A stretch of DNA of 64,000 bases from Streptosporangium sp040640155. Lineage in GTDB: Bacteria; Actinomycetota; Actinomycetes; Streptosporangiales; Streptosporangiaceae. Below the pieces are notes generated by a model that saw nothing but the letters and a program-made list of their open reading frames with translations, was not told the DNA's origin and did not search any database. The stretch is taken from contig NZ_JBFABE010000008.1 of assembly GCF_040640155.1 (NCBI RefSeq), positions 1 through 64,000 of the forward strand. Reading direction: 5' to 3'. Every line of letters begins with the position of its first letter. The stretch's first letter is position 1. Both the position numbers and the translations under genes were made by a program. Of the stretch, positions 1-11,500 are shown piece by piece.

Positions 1-1
1 C

Positions 2-658
2 CCGCTGGTGGTGGCGGCCCGGTGGGACGCGGCCGGGCTGCGGGCCCGCGCCGAGGCCGGCGAACTGCCGCCGATGCTGCGCGGACTGGTCCGCACCCCC
101 CGCCGCACCGCCGGAACCGCCAACGGCACCGTCGCGACGGCCGGACCCGGCGCGCTCGCCGGACGCCTGGCCACGTTGCCCCGGCAGGACGCGCACCGCC
201 TCCTCGTCGACACCGTCCGCGCCCAGGTCGCCTCCGTCCTCGCGCACGGCAGCCCCGACAGCGTCGAACTCGACCGCCCCTTCAACCAGCTCGGCTTCGA
301 CTCCCTCACCGCCGTCGAACTGCGCAACCGGCTCAACACCGACAGCGGACTGCGCCTGCCGCCCACCCTGGTCTTCGACCACCCCACCGTCAACGCCCTG
401 GCCTCCTACCTGGCCGGAGTCCTCACCCCCGCGCCACCCTCGGCCGAGGACACGCTGCGCGGGGCGCTGGAACAGATCGACGACCTGCTCCTGAACGCCA
501 ACGGCGAGGGGGACGCCGTCCGCGCCCGGCTGGTGCCGATCCTGCAGGGCGCCCTCACCAGGCTCGGCGCCGCCCCCGCGGACGGCGGCGGGGTGATGGA
601 CAAGATCGACTCAGCCTCCGACGAGGAGATCTTCGCCCTCATCGACAACGAACTGTGA
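2..658 (+). CDS. Type I modular polyketide synthase, C-terminal end (partial at window start)
   Basis: This is the tail of a larger PKS open at the 5' end. The first residues (PLVVAARWDAAGLRAR, then PPMLRGLVR) match the end of a canonical ketoreductase. An acyl carrier protein follows, with the 4'-phosphopantetheine site in GFDSLTAVELRNRL (around base 300). The last 80 residues carry no enzyme motif and end in a short acidic tail (DEEIFALIDNEL), as in C-terminal docking regions of cis-AT modular synthases. It should pass the chain to the next protein, which starts 34 bases after this stop and opens with a helical docking segment. ACP and docking style are canonical, unlike the modules that follow. 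Confidence in function is high; the number of upstream modules cannot be seen. Confidence 0.93.
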   Translation, partial: PLVVAARWDAAGLRARAEAGELPPMLRGLVRTPRRTAGTANGTVATAGPGALAGRLATLPRQDAHRLLVDTVRAQVASVLAHGSPDSVELDRPFNQLGFDSLTAVELRNRLNTDSGLRLPPTLVFDHPTVNALASYLAGVLTPAPPSAEDTLRGALEQIDDLLLNANGEGDAVRARLVPILQGALTRLGAAPADGGGVMDKIDSASDEEIFALIDNEL

Positions 659-692
659 CGACGACATGACCGCGACAGGAAAGGCTCCGCCG

Positions 693-3600
693 ATGGGGAC
701 CGAGGACAAGCTGCGCGCCTACCTCAAGCGTGTGACCGTCGAACTGGCCCAGACCCGCCGCCACCTCGCCGAGGTGGAGGAGCGACGCGACGAGCCCATC
801 GCCGTCATCGGCATGGCCTGCCGCTACCCCGGCGGCGCGGACACCCCCGAGGGCTTCTGGGACCTGCTCAAGGAAGGCCGGAACGCGGTCCGCGAGGTGC
901 CGGCCACCCGGTGGGACATCGACGACTACTACGACCCCGACCCGGGCGTGCCCGGCGGCATCTACACCCGCTACGGCACCTTCCTGGAGGACGTCGCCGG
1001 CTGGGACGCCGAGTTCTTCGGCCTCTCCCCCCGCGAGGCCCTGCGCATGGACCCCCAGCAGCGCATGCTCCTGGAACTCGCCTGGGAGGGCCTGGAGAGC
1101 GCCGGACTGTCACCGTCGCGCCTCCGCGGCAGCCGCACCGGCGTCATGGTCGGCTACATGGACACCCTGCAGTACGGCAGGCTCCAGATGGAGTGGCAGG
1201 GCCGCGACGCCCTGTCCGACCCCTACCTCGGCCAGGGCGCCATCGCCAGCGTCGCCGCCGGGCGCATCGCCTACCAGCTCGACCTGATCGGACCCACCCT
1301 CACCGTCGACACCGCCTGCTCCTCCTCGCTCATCGCCGTCCACCTGGCCGCCGAGAGCCTGCGCAGGGGGGAGTGCGACCTCGCGCTGGCGGCCGGGGCG
1401 TCCCTGTCGCTGCACCCCACGCTCTACATCCAGGCGTGCGCCGGGCTCATGATGTGCTCCGACGGCCGGTGCAAGACCTTCGACGAGAACGCCGACGGCT
1501 ACGTCATGGGCGAGGGCGGCGGCCTCGTCGTGCTCGAACCGCTGTCGAAGGCCCTGGCCAACGGCCGCCGCATCCGCGCCGTGCTGCGCGGCTCGGCCGT
1601 CAACCAGGACGGCCGCAGCAACGGGCTCACCGCCCCCAGCCGCAAGGCCCAGACCGACGTGATCACCCGCGCGCTCGCCGCCGCCCGCGTCACGCCCGAC
1701 GAGATCGACTACGTCGAGGCGCACGGCTCCGGCACCCACCTCGGCGACGCCATCGAGCTGTCCGCGCTGCACGACGTCTTCGGCGGACGCCCCGCGGACC
1801 GCCCGCTCCGGGTCGGGGCCGTCAAGACCAACATCGGCCACACCCAGGCCGCCGCCGGGGTCGCCGGGTTGATCAAGACGGTGCTCATCCTGGAGAACGA
1901 GCTCATCCCGCCCAACCTCAACCTCACCACGCCGGCCGCCGCCATCCCCGGCGACGGCACCGTGCGGCCCGTCACCGATCCGCTGCCCCTGCCCCGCCGC
2001 GACACCCCCAGGCTCGCCGGCGTCAGCTCCTTCGGGCTGTCGGGCACCAACGCCCACCTCGTCGTGCAGGCGCCCCCCGCTCAGGAGAGCCCCGCGAGCC
2101 CGGCCCGCCCGGCAGGCGGGATCCCGGCGGCGCCGTACGTGCTGCCGCTGTCGGCGGGCGGCGAGGCGGCGCTGCGCGAGCAGGCGGGCCGGCTCGCCGG
2201 CTGGCTCCGGGAGCGGCCCGGCGCCGACCTCGCCGACGTCGCCCACACGCTCCGGGCCGGCCGCGCCGAGCTCGACCACCGCCACGCCGTCGTCTGCGCC
2301 GACACCGAGGAGGCCGTGCGGCGCCTGAGCTCCGCCGCCGAGGACGGCGCGGACGGCCGGCGCGTCAGGCGCCGCCCCCGCGTCGCGTTCCTGCTGCCCG
2401 GCGTCGGCGACCAGTACGCCGGCCTCGGCAGGGAGCTGTACGCCGCCGAACCCGTCTACGCCGAGGCCGTCGACCGGTGCGTCGAGCTCGTCCGGCGGCG
2501 CTCCGGCGTGGACCTGCGCCCCCTGTTCTTCCCCGGCGACGGCACCCCCGCCGCCCGGCCCGCCGCCGACCTGGCCGCCCTCCTCGGCCGCGCCCCCGAG
2601 GAGTCCCCCGCCGCCCCCGGCACCCACGACCCGCTCGACCAGGCCGCGATCGCCCACCCCTTCCTGTTCACCGTCGAGTACGCCCTCGCCCGCCTCCTCG
2701 CCCACTGGGGCGTCACCCCCGACCTGCTCGTCGGCTACAGCCTCGGCGAGTACGTCGCCGCCTGCCTGGCCGGGGTGTTCACCCTGGAGGACGCCCTGCA
2801 CGTGGTCGTCGAGCGGGCCCACCTGATCAGCGCCGCGCCCGCCGGGCGCATGGTCGCGGTCGCCGCCCCGGAGGGCCGCGTCCGCGCCGTCCTCGCCGGA
2901 AGCGGGACCGACGTGGACGTCGCCGCCCGCAACGGGCCCGCGATGACCGTGCTCAGCGGCCTGCCCGCCGAGATCGACGCCGCGACCGCCGCGCTCGCGG
3001 CGGACGGCCTGGCCTGCCGCCCCCTGCGCTCCGCCCACGCCTTCCACTCCTCGCTGCTGCAGCCCGCCCGGGAGAAGCTCGCCGCCGTGCTGGAGGGCGT
3101 GACCCGGCGGCCCCCGGCCGTCGCCATCGTGTCCAACCTCACCGGCGGGCGCCTCACCGCCGAGCAGGCCACCAGCACCTCCTACTGGGCCGACCAGCTC
3201 GTCGGCACCGTCCGCTTCGCCGACGGCGTGCGGCACTGCCTGGAGCAGGAGGTGTCCGCGTTCGTCGAGCTCGGCCCCGGCCAGACGCTCGGCGGGCTGG
3301 TCCGCCAGAACCTCACCGGAAACGCCGGAGGCGGCGACGGCGGAGCCGCCGTCCTGGGCACGCTCGCCCCGCACTGGAACGCGACCGGGGACTCCGACGC
3401 CCACGGCGACCTCCTCGCCACCTGCGCCACGCTGTGGGAACTCGGCGCCGGCGTCACCTGGGACCTCGCCAGGCCGGGCGGCGGCCGCGTCCTCGACCTG
3501 CCCACCTACCCCTTCCAGCGCGTCCGCTTCTGGCCCGAGCCGACCCGGAGCCTGCCGGAGACGCCCCGGGCCGGGACGGCGGAACCCGCCGACCACCTCT

Positions 3601-5507
3601 TCACCCCCACCTGGCGGCGCGACCCGGCCGCCCGCGCCACCCCGCCCGCCGCCCGCCCGCTGCCCGGCCCGCTCGTCGTCTTCACCGACCCCGGCGGCAC
3701 CGGTACGGCGCTCGCCGACCTGGCCGCCGCCTCCGGCACCCCCGTCGTCGAGGTCGTGCCCGGCCCCGGGCCGCGCCGCGACGGCCGCCGCGTCACCATC
3801 GACCCGGCCGACCCCGGGCAGTACGCCGAGGTGTTCGCCGGGCTCGGTGACGGGCCCGTGCACGTGGCCCACCTGTGGAGCCTGGCCGTCCCCGGCACGA
3901 CCGAGGCGGGACCGCCCGGCGACGACGACCTGCGCGCCGCCGTCGAGCACGGCTTCGACAGCCTCATGCTCGCCCTCCAGGCGCTGGGGGAGCGGCCCGC
4001 CCGGCTGCTCACCGTGACGCGGGGCGCCGCCGACATCCTCGGCGGCGACGCCGTCGCGCCCCACCAGGCCCTGGCCCACGGGCTGGGCCGGGCGGCCCGG
4101 CACGAGTACCCCGGCCTGACCTGGTCCGGCGCCGACCTCGACCCGGGCGACCCGGGCGACCCGCTCGACGGCGCCGCCCGGCAGCTCCTCACCGAACTGC
4201 TCGTCGAACCCGGCGCGGGCGACACCCCCGAGTCACCCGACCCGCTCACCGGCTGGCGGCGCGGCCGCCGCTGGGTGCGCGGCTGGAGCCCGGTCCCCAC
4301 CACGGACCCGGACACGGGAACGGAGCACGCCGGGCAGGACCGGCCCGTCTGGCGCCCCGACGGCGCCTACCTCATCACCGGCGGCACCCGCGGCCTCGGC
4401 CTGGCCCTGGCCGGGCACCTCGTCCGCTCGGGCGTCCGCCGCCTCGCCCTCCTGGCCCGTACCGCCCCGGCCGAAGGCGACGAGGGGGTCGCGCGGCTGA
4501 AGGCCGCGGGCGCCGAGGTGCTGCTGCTGACCGCCGACGCCGGGGAGCCCGCGCAACTGCGCGCCGCCCTCGGGCGGGCACGGGAGCACTTCGGCCGGCT
4601 GCACGGCGTGATCCACGCGGCCGGACTGCCCGCCGGCGGGCTGCTGCTGCGCCGCACTCCCGCCGAGACCGCCCGGGTGCTCGCCCCCAAGGTGCACGCC
4701 ATGGGCCCGCTCGCCGAACTCGTCGGCCCCGCCACCCCCGAGAGCGAGCGGCCCGAACTGCTCGTCCTGTACTCCTCGGCCGTCACCGCGTTCGGCGGCA
4801 TCGGCGAGGGTGACTACTGCGCCGCCAACACCCTGCTCGACGCCTACGGCCAGGCCCTGGCCGGCACCGCGCCCTCCACCCGGGTCGTCACCGTCGCCTG
4901 GGGACCCTGGCGGCACGACGTCTGGCAGTCGGAACGGCTCAGGACCGCCGGCGGCCTCGCCGACAAGGTCGCCGCCTACCGCGACCGCTTCGGCTTCGCC
5001 GACGACGCCGGATGCGCCCTGCTGGACCGGATCGTCGCCGGAGGTCACGGCTGCGTCATGGCCGTCAGGCAGCCGCTCCGCGAGGTGCTCGACGCCTGGA
5101 CGAACATGCTCGACCTGGGCGGCCTCCTGGAGTCGGCCACGGCCGCGCCGCAGGGCGAGCGCTTCCCCAGGCCGCGCCTGCGCACCGACTACGCCGCCCC
5201 CAGGACCGAGGCCGAGACCCGGATGGCCGACCTGTGGGGCGCCTACCTCGGCATCGACCGGGTCGGCGTGCACGACCCGTTCTTCGACCTGGGAGGCAAC
5301 TCCCTGACCGGCATGGCCATGGTGCTCGCCATCGAGAAGGACCTCGGCCGCCCCGTCGCGCCCGCCGTGCTGTTCGAGCACCCCACCGTCGCCGAGTTCG
5401 CCGCCGCCCTGGACGGCGACGACGACCCCGGCGCCCAGGAGGCGCTCGCCGGCAGTTCCGCACGGGGGCAACGGCGCCGCCGGGCCCGTTCCAGCAACCG
5501 CAAGTGA
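693..5507 (+). CDS. Type I PKS, one module: docking-KS-AT-KR-ACP
   Basis: Start ATG 693 is preferred because AGGAAAGG (677-684) lies 8 bases upstream and the protein then begins MGTEDKLRAYLKR, a typical N-terminal docking coiled coil; ATG 666 is the in-frame alternative with no clear ribosome site. Domains (numbered from 693): docking about 1-33; KS from about 35 with active-site Cys209 in VDTACSSS, plus HGSGT and NIGH; AT with GYSLGEYVA (Ser683) and HAFHS near 782, a malonyl-type motif in ordinary ATs; KR with TGGTRGLG near 1229 and intact SS...DYCAAN; ACP Ser1537 in FFDLGGNSL. No DH or ER. The C-terminus is strongly basic (RGQRRRRARSSNRK). The KS is canonical, but AT and ACP resemble the downstream unusual modules, so the module looks chimeric. 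Confidence 0.95.
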   Translation: MGTEDKLRAYLKRVTVELAQTRRHLAEVEERRDEPIAVIGMACRYPGGADTPEGFWDLLKEGRNAVREVPATRWDIDDYYDPDPGVPGGIYTRYGTFLEDVAGWDAEFFGLSPREALRMDPQQRMLLELAWEGLESAGLSPSRLRGSRTGVMVGYMDTLQYGRLQMEWQGRDALSDPYLGQGAIASVAAGRIAYQLDLIGPTLTVDTACSSSLIAVHLAAESLRRGECDLALAAGASLSLHPTLYIQACAGLMMCSDGRCKTFDENADGYVMGEGGGLVVLEPLSKALANGRRIRAVLRGSAVNQDGRSNGLTAPSRKAQTDVITRALAAARVTPDEIDYVEAHGSGTHLGDAIELSALHDVFGGRPADRPLRVGAVKTNIGHTQAAAGVAGLIKTVLILENELIPPNLNLTTPAAAIPGDGTVRPVTDPLPLPRRDTPRLAGVSSFGLSGTNAHLVVQAPPAQESPASPARPAGGIPAAPYVLPLSAGGEAALREQAGRLAGWLRERPGADLADVAHTLRAGRAELDHRHAVVCADTEEAVRRLSSAAEDGADGRRVRRRPRVAFLLPGVGDQYAGLGRELYAAEPVYAEAVDRCVELVRRRSGVDLRPLFFPGDGTPAARPAADLAALLGRAPEESPAAPGTHDPLDQAAIAHPFLFTVEYALARLLAHWGVTPDLLVGYSLGEYVAACLAGVFTLEDALHVVVERAHLISAAPAGRMVAVAAPEGRVRAVLAGSGTDVDVAARNGPAMTVLSGLPAEIDAATAALAADGLACRPLRSAHAFHSSLLQPAREKLAAVLEGVTRRPPAVAIVSNLTGGRLTAEQATSTSYWADQLVGTVRFADGVRHCLEQEVSAFVELGPGQTLGGLVRQNLTGNAGGGDGGAAVLGTLAPHWNATGDSDAHGDLLATCATLWELGAGVTWDLARPGGGRVLDLPTYPFQRVRFWPEPTRSLPETPRAGTAEPADHLFTPTWRRDPAARATPPAARPLPGPLVVFTDPGGTGTALADLAAASGTPVVEVVPGPGPRRDGRRVTIDPADPGQYAEVFAGLGDGPVHVAHLWSLAVPGTTEAGPPGDDDLRAAVEHGFDSLMLALQALGERPARLLTVTRGAADILGGDAVAPHQALAHGLGRAARHEYPGLTWSGADLDPGDPGDPLDGAARQLLTELLVEPGAGDTPESPDPLTGWRRGRRWVRGWSPVPTTDPDTGTEHAGQDRPVWRPDGAYLITGGTRGLGLALAGHLVRSGVRRLALLARTAPAEGDEGVARLKAAGAEVLLLTADAGEPAQLRAALGRAREHFGRLHGVIHAAGLPAGGLLLRRTPAETARVLAPKVHAMGPLAELVGPATPESERPELLVLYSSAVTAFGGIGEGDYCAANTLLDAYGQALAGTAPSTRVVTVAWGPWRHDVWQSERLRTAGGLADKVAAYRDRFGFADDAGCALLDRIVAGGHGCVMAVRQPLREVLDAWTNMLDLGGLLESATAAPQGERFPRPRLRTDYAAPRTEAETRMADLWGAYLGIDRVGVHDPFFDLGGNSLTGMAMVLAIEKDLGRPVAPAVLFEHPTVAEFAAALDGDDDPGAQEALAGSSARGQRRRRARSSNRK

Positions 5508-5515
5508 GACCGGAC

Positions 5516-8500
5516 ATGAGGACGGTAGACGTGATGGACGACATCGAGGGCCCGGGCACCGACATAGCGATCGTCGGCATGTCCGGCCGCTTCCCGGGGG
5601 CGTCCGGCGTCGCCGAGCTCTGGTCCGCGATCCGCGGCGGAGCCTCCGGGATCACCCGCTTCACCGACGACGAGCTGCGCGCCGCGGGCGTCCCCGACGA
5701 CCTTCTCGACGACCCCGCGTACGTCAAGGCCGCGCCGGTCATCGACGGCGTCGAGGAGTTCGACGCGGCCTTCTTCGGGTTCGGCCCGAAGGAGGCCCAG
5801 ATCCTCGACCCGCAGCACCGGCTGTTCCTGGAGCACAGCTGGGCGGCGCTGGAGGACGCCGGCTGCGACCCCAAGCGGTTCGACGGCTCCATCGGCGTGT
5901 TCGGCGGCTGCGCCCACAGCTCCTACATGCAGAACAACCTGCTGCCCAGCGGCATCAGCGCGATCATGGGTGACCTCGCCGTCGGCCTGGCCAACGACAA
6001 GGACTCCCTCACCACCCGGGTGGCGCACACGATCGGCCTGTCGGGCCCCAGCTACGGCGTGCAGAGCTACTGCTCCACCTCGCTCGTCGCGGTGTGCGCC
6101 GGCGCCTCCAGCCTGGCCGGCTACGAGTGCGACCTGGCCCTGGCCGGCGGCGTCGCGGTCAACGTGCCGCAGCGGGTCGGCTACCTGTACCAGCAGGGCG
6201 GCATCGCGCCGCCCGACGGACTGTGCCGCGCCTTCGACGCGCGAGGCCTGGGCAGCCCGCTCGGCAGCGGCGTCGGCGTCGTCGCCCTGCGGCGGCTGGA
6301 GGACGCCCTCGCCGACGGCGACCAGATCTACGCCGTCATCCGCGGCTGGGCGGTCAACAACGACGGCGGGCGCAAGGTGGGCTTCACCGCGCCCGGCGTA
6401 CAGGGCCAGGCCGCCGTCATGGCCGAGGCGCTGGCCAGCGCCGACCTCTCACCGGCCGACATCGACTACGTCGAGGCGCACGGCACCGGCACCGCGCTCG
6501 GCGACGCCGCCGAGCTGGCCGCGCTCCAGCAGGTCTACGGCGGGCAGTCGCTGCTGATCGGCTCCGTCAAGCCCAACCTCGGCCACCTGGACCGTGCCGC
6601 CGGCGTCACCAACCTGATCAAGGCCGCGCTCTCCCTGCGCCACGACGAGATCCCGCCCACCCTCAACCTGTCGGAGCCCAACCCGCAGCTCGACGCCGGC
6701 GAGGCCCGCCTCGACGTGGTCACCCGGCTGCGGAGCTGGCCGCGCGAGGCCGGCCGCATCCGCCGGGCCGGGGTGAGCGCGTTCGGCATCGGCGGCACCA
6801 ACGCCCACGTGGTGCTGGAGGAGGCGCCGCTGGTCCCCAGGACCGAGGAGACACCGCGCCCCGAACCGCTGATCTGGTCGGCGCGCACGGCCGCGGCGGC
6901 CGACGAGATGACCGCCCGCCTCGCCGATCACCTCGCCGGCGACGGCGGCGAGCACCGCCTCGCCGACGTGGCCCACACCCTCCAGGCCGGGCGGCAGCGG
7001 TTCGGCCACCGCAGGCTGCTGGTCGCCTCCTCCGCCGCCGAGGCCGCCGGAGCACTGGCCTCCGGGAGCGTGCTCGGCCGCGCCGAGAGCCGCGCCGACC
7101 GGCCCGTCGCCTTCCTCATCGCGGGCACCGGCGAGCAGTACCCCGGCATGGCCGCCGAGCTGTACGGGAGCGAGCCGGTCTTCCGCGAGGTGCTCGACGA
7201 CTGCCGCGCCCGGCTGCGCCGCCTCATGGGCGGCACCGACCCGCTCACCGAGATGCTCGCCCCCCGCACGCCCCCGGCCGGCGGTGCCGACGGCACGCTC
7301 GGCGCGCTGCTCGGCCGCGCCCCCGAGCCCGCCGCCGCGACCCCGACCGCCCTCCTGCAACCGGCCCTGTTCGCGGTCGAGTACGCGCTCGCCATGCTCG
7401 TCCGGTCGTGGGGGATCCAGCCGGCGATGCTGGCCGGGTACAGCCTCGGCGAGTACGTGGCCGCCTGCCTGGCGGGCGTGCTCTCCCTGGAGTCGGCGCT
7501 CGCCCTCGTCGCCCACCGCGCCCGCCTCATCGACGAGCTGCCCGCCGGCGCCATGGCCGCGGTGCCGCTGGCCGCCGAGGACGTGCTGGAGCGCATCGCG
7601 CGGGCCGGCATCGCCGGCGTCGGCGTCGGCGCGATCAGCGGCCCCGAGCTCACCGTGCTGTCCGGCGAGCCGGAGGGCATCGCCGCCGTCAGGACGCTCC
7701 TGGGGGCCGACGCGGTGCCGTGCCGGCCGCTGGCCACCACCCACGCCTTCCACTCCGCCATGATGGAGCCGATCCGCGAGCGGCTCACCTCCTGGATCGC
7801 CGCCAACGTGGAACTGCACGCGCCGGGCGTCCCGTACGTGTCCAACGTCACGGGCGAGCAGGCCACCGCCGCGCAGGTCACCGACCCCGCCTACTGGGCC
7901 GAGCACATGTGCGCGCCCGTCCGCTTCCACGACGTGCTGGGTACCCTCCTGCGGCAGGAGGGCGAGCCCGCGCTCCTGGAGATCGGCCCCGGCCGGTCGC
8001 TGGGCGCGATGGCGCGCGGCCACGCCGACTGCCCGCCGGAGCGCTGGCCGCTCATCGTTCCGCTCCTGCCCGGCGCGAGCGACCCCGTCCCGGCGCAGGC
8101 CGTGCTCGCCGAGGCGGCCGGACGGCTCTGGCTGGCGGGCGTCCCGGTCGACTGGGCCGGCTACCGTCAGGACCGTCCCGTCGCCAAGGTCGGCCTCCCG
8201 ACGTACCCCTTCCAGCGCGAGCGCTTCTGGGTGAACCCTCCCGCGCCCGGCACGACCTCCCTTCCCGGTGGGCCCGCCTCCTCCCCGAACGGGCGGGGGA
8301 ACGGCACGTCCCCCGGCGGGACGCTCCCGGACGGCGTGTCCCTCGACGGCACGCCCTCCGCCGGCGGGGCGGCCGGCGACGCCTCACGGGCGGCGCACGT
8401 GACGCTGATGACCCCCCGCTGGATCCCCGGCACGCTCGGCGGGACCGGCGCGGCGGGGGAGCGGGCCGCGCGCTGCGTCATCCTGCCCGACGCCGCCGGA

Positions 8501-11500
8501 GCCGGCGAGGCGCTGGCCCGCACGCTGCGCGCCGAGGGCACCGAGGTGGTCGTCGTCACCGCCGGGGACGCCTTCGCCGAGACGCCGGACGGCTTCACCG
8601 TCGACCCCGCCTCGCCCGCCGACCACGCCGCCCTGGCGGGCCGGCTCAGCACCCCCGACGGCGTCACCGTGGTCGACCTGCGCCTCCTCGACCGTCCCGG
8701 CGACGGCGGCGACGGCGACGGCAGGGACACGCTGCCCGCCGTGGCGCGGCTGCTCGCCGCCTGGGGCGAGGAGGCCGCCGACTCCGTCCGCGTCATCCTC
8801 GTCACCCGGGGAGGCCAGGCCGTGACCGGCGACGAGCGCCCCGACCCCGGCCAGGCCGCCGCCGCGACGCTCCCCATGGTCGCCAACCAGGAGTACCTGA
8901 ACCTCGACTGCGCCACCGTCGACGTGGCGGCCGGCACCGACGCCGCCGACGCCGCCGACGCCGCCGACGTGGCCCGCGCGCTCGCCACGGAGGTACGCCA
9001 CCCGTCCGGTGACGTCTTCGTCGCCTACCGGAACGGCGCCCGCCTGACCCGCACCTACACCCCCGCCGACACCGGGACCGACACCGGGACCGACACCGGG
9101 ACCGGGACCGGAGCCACGCCCGAGCCGGGGACCGCGTCCGGGGCCGAGCCCGGCGGGGGGACCGGGGACGGGGCGCCGATCCGGCAGGGCGGGACCTACC
9201 TCGTCACCGGCGGACTCGGGGACGTCGGCCTGCTGCTGGCCGCGCACCTGGCCGACGGCGGCGCCGGAAGACTGATCCTGCTGAGCCGGGGCGGCGTGCC
9301 CGACTCCGCCGACGGCGAGGCGCACCCGCGCCGCGCGGCCGTGGACGCGCTGCGCGAGCGGGGCGTCGAGGTGAGCACCCCCCGGGTGGACGTCACCGAC
9401 GTGGCCGCCCTGCGCGCGCTGCTCGCCGGGGAGAGCCGCCTGGACGGCGTCGTGCACGCCGCCGCCGTGACCACCCCCGACACCTTCGGCCCGCTGCGCG
9501 ACCTCGACGACGACAGCGTCGCCCGGCACTTCGACGCCAAGGTCACCGGCGCCCTGGCGCTGGAGCGGGCCCTGGCCGGGACGGGCCTCGCGCCGGACTT
9601 CTGCGTGCTGTTCTCCTCCACCTCCGCGCTGCTCGGCGGCATCACGTTCGGCAGCTACGCCGCCGCCAACGCCGCGCTGACCGCCGTCGCCCACCGCCAC
9701 CACGGCGGGCCCGTCCGGTGGACGGCCGCGAGCTGGGACACCTGGTCGGTGACGCTGGAGCGCATCGAGGGCGGGCTGGGCGCGGCCATGGCCGCCCACT
9801 CCATGTCCGCCGGCGAGGCCCTGGCCGCCTTCGACCGGCTGCGGACCGGAGGCGACCCGCACGTCGTCGTGGCCGCGGGCGGCCTGGACGACCGGCTCCC
9901 CACGGCGGTGCCCGCGTCGCCGGGCACGGGATCCGGCCCCGGCGCCGGGGCCGCAGGCGGCGCCGACCGGTTCCCCCGGCCCGAGCTGCCGCAGCCCTAC
10001 GCGGCGCCGCTCTCGCGGTCCGAGCGCGACCTCGCCGAGCTCTGGTCGGAGGTGCTCGGCGTCGAGCCCGTCGGCACCCGCGACAACTTCTTCGACCTGG
10101 GCGGCAACTCCCTGGTGGCGCTGCAGATGCTGGCGCTGGTGAGGAAGCGGCACGGCGTCGCGGTGCCGACCGTGACCCTGTTCGAGGCGCCGACCGTGCA
10201 GACGCTGGCGGCCGTCCTCGACGAGCGGCGCGCCGCCACCGCCCCGGACGCCCTTCCGCGGCACGCCCCCGCCCCGCGTCCCGTCCACCGGGCGCCCGTA
10301 CGCGTCACCGAGCGGGCGGACGACGACCGGCGGATCGCGATCGTCGGCATGGCCGGCCGTTTCCCCGGCGCGCCCGACGTGTCCGCGTTCTGGCGCAACC
10401 TCCGCGACGGCGTCGAGTCGATCACCTTCTTCTCCGAGGAGGAGCTGATCGCCGCCGGGGCCGACCCCGAGCAGGTACGCGACCCCGCCTACGTGCCCGC
10501 CAGGCCGGTGCTCGACGACGTCGGCGGCTTCGACGCGTCGTTCTTCGGCATGAGCCCGCGCATGGCCGCGATCACCGACCCGCAGCAGCGGGCCTTCCTG
10601 GAGGTCTGCTGGGAGGCCCTGGAGCAGGCCGGTTACGCCGCGCCCGGGAACCGGGGCCGGGTCGGCGTGTTCGGCGGCGCCAACATCAGCACCTACCTGC
10701 TCAGGATGACCGACCACCTGCTCGGCGGCGGACAGAAGGACTTCAGCGACTTCGAAGTGATCATGGGCAACGACAAGGACGCCCTGCCCACCACCGTCTC
10801 CTACCTGCTCGACCTGCACGGGCCCAGCGTCGCGGTGCAGACGTTCTGCTCCACCTCGCTGGTCGCCGCCCACCTGGCGGTGCAGAGCCTGCGCAACGGC
10901 GAGTGCGAGCTCGCCCTGGCCGGCGGCGTCTCCATCCGCGTGCCCGACCGGGTGGGACACCTGTACGGGCCGGGCGGGCAGGAGTCGCCCGACGGGCACG
11001 TGCGCACCTTCGACGCCCTGGCCAAGGGCAGCATGTTCGGCGACGGCGCCGCCGCCGTCCTGCTCAAGCGGCTGCCCGACGCGGTACGCGACGGCGACCA
11101 CATCTGGGCGGTGATCCGCGGTTCGGCCATGAACAACGACGGTGCTCTCAAGGTCGGCTACACCGCGCCGAGCGTCGTGGGCCAGTCCCGCGTGATCTCC
11201 GACGCGATGGCCGACGCCGGCGTCACCGGCGAGGACATCAGCTACGTCGAGGCGCACGGCACCGCCACCGAGCTGGGCGACCCGATCGAGGTGGCGGCGC
11301 TCGCCCGCGCCTTCGGGCCCACCCGCGACAACCGGTACTGCGCGATCGGCTCGGTCAAGACCAACGTCGGCCACCTCGACCGCGCGGCCGGGGCGAGCGG
11401 CCTGATCAAGACCGCCTTCTCGCTGCGCGACGGTGTGATCCCGGCCAGCCTGCACTACACCAGCCCCAACCCGGAGATCGACTTCGAGACCGGGCCCTTC

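Noticed and set aside
1110..4103. Very long antisense open frames over the PKS, aconitase and dxs genes (for example 1110-4103, 8384-11962, 41477-44389 and 56454-60014 on the minus strand)
   Set aside because: They are GC-driven shadows: compositions rich in Gly, Ala, Arg and Val, no domain motifs, and full overlap with genes that have clear catalytic motifs.
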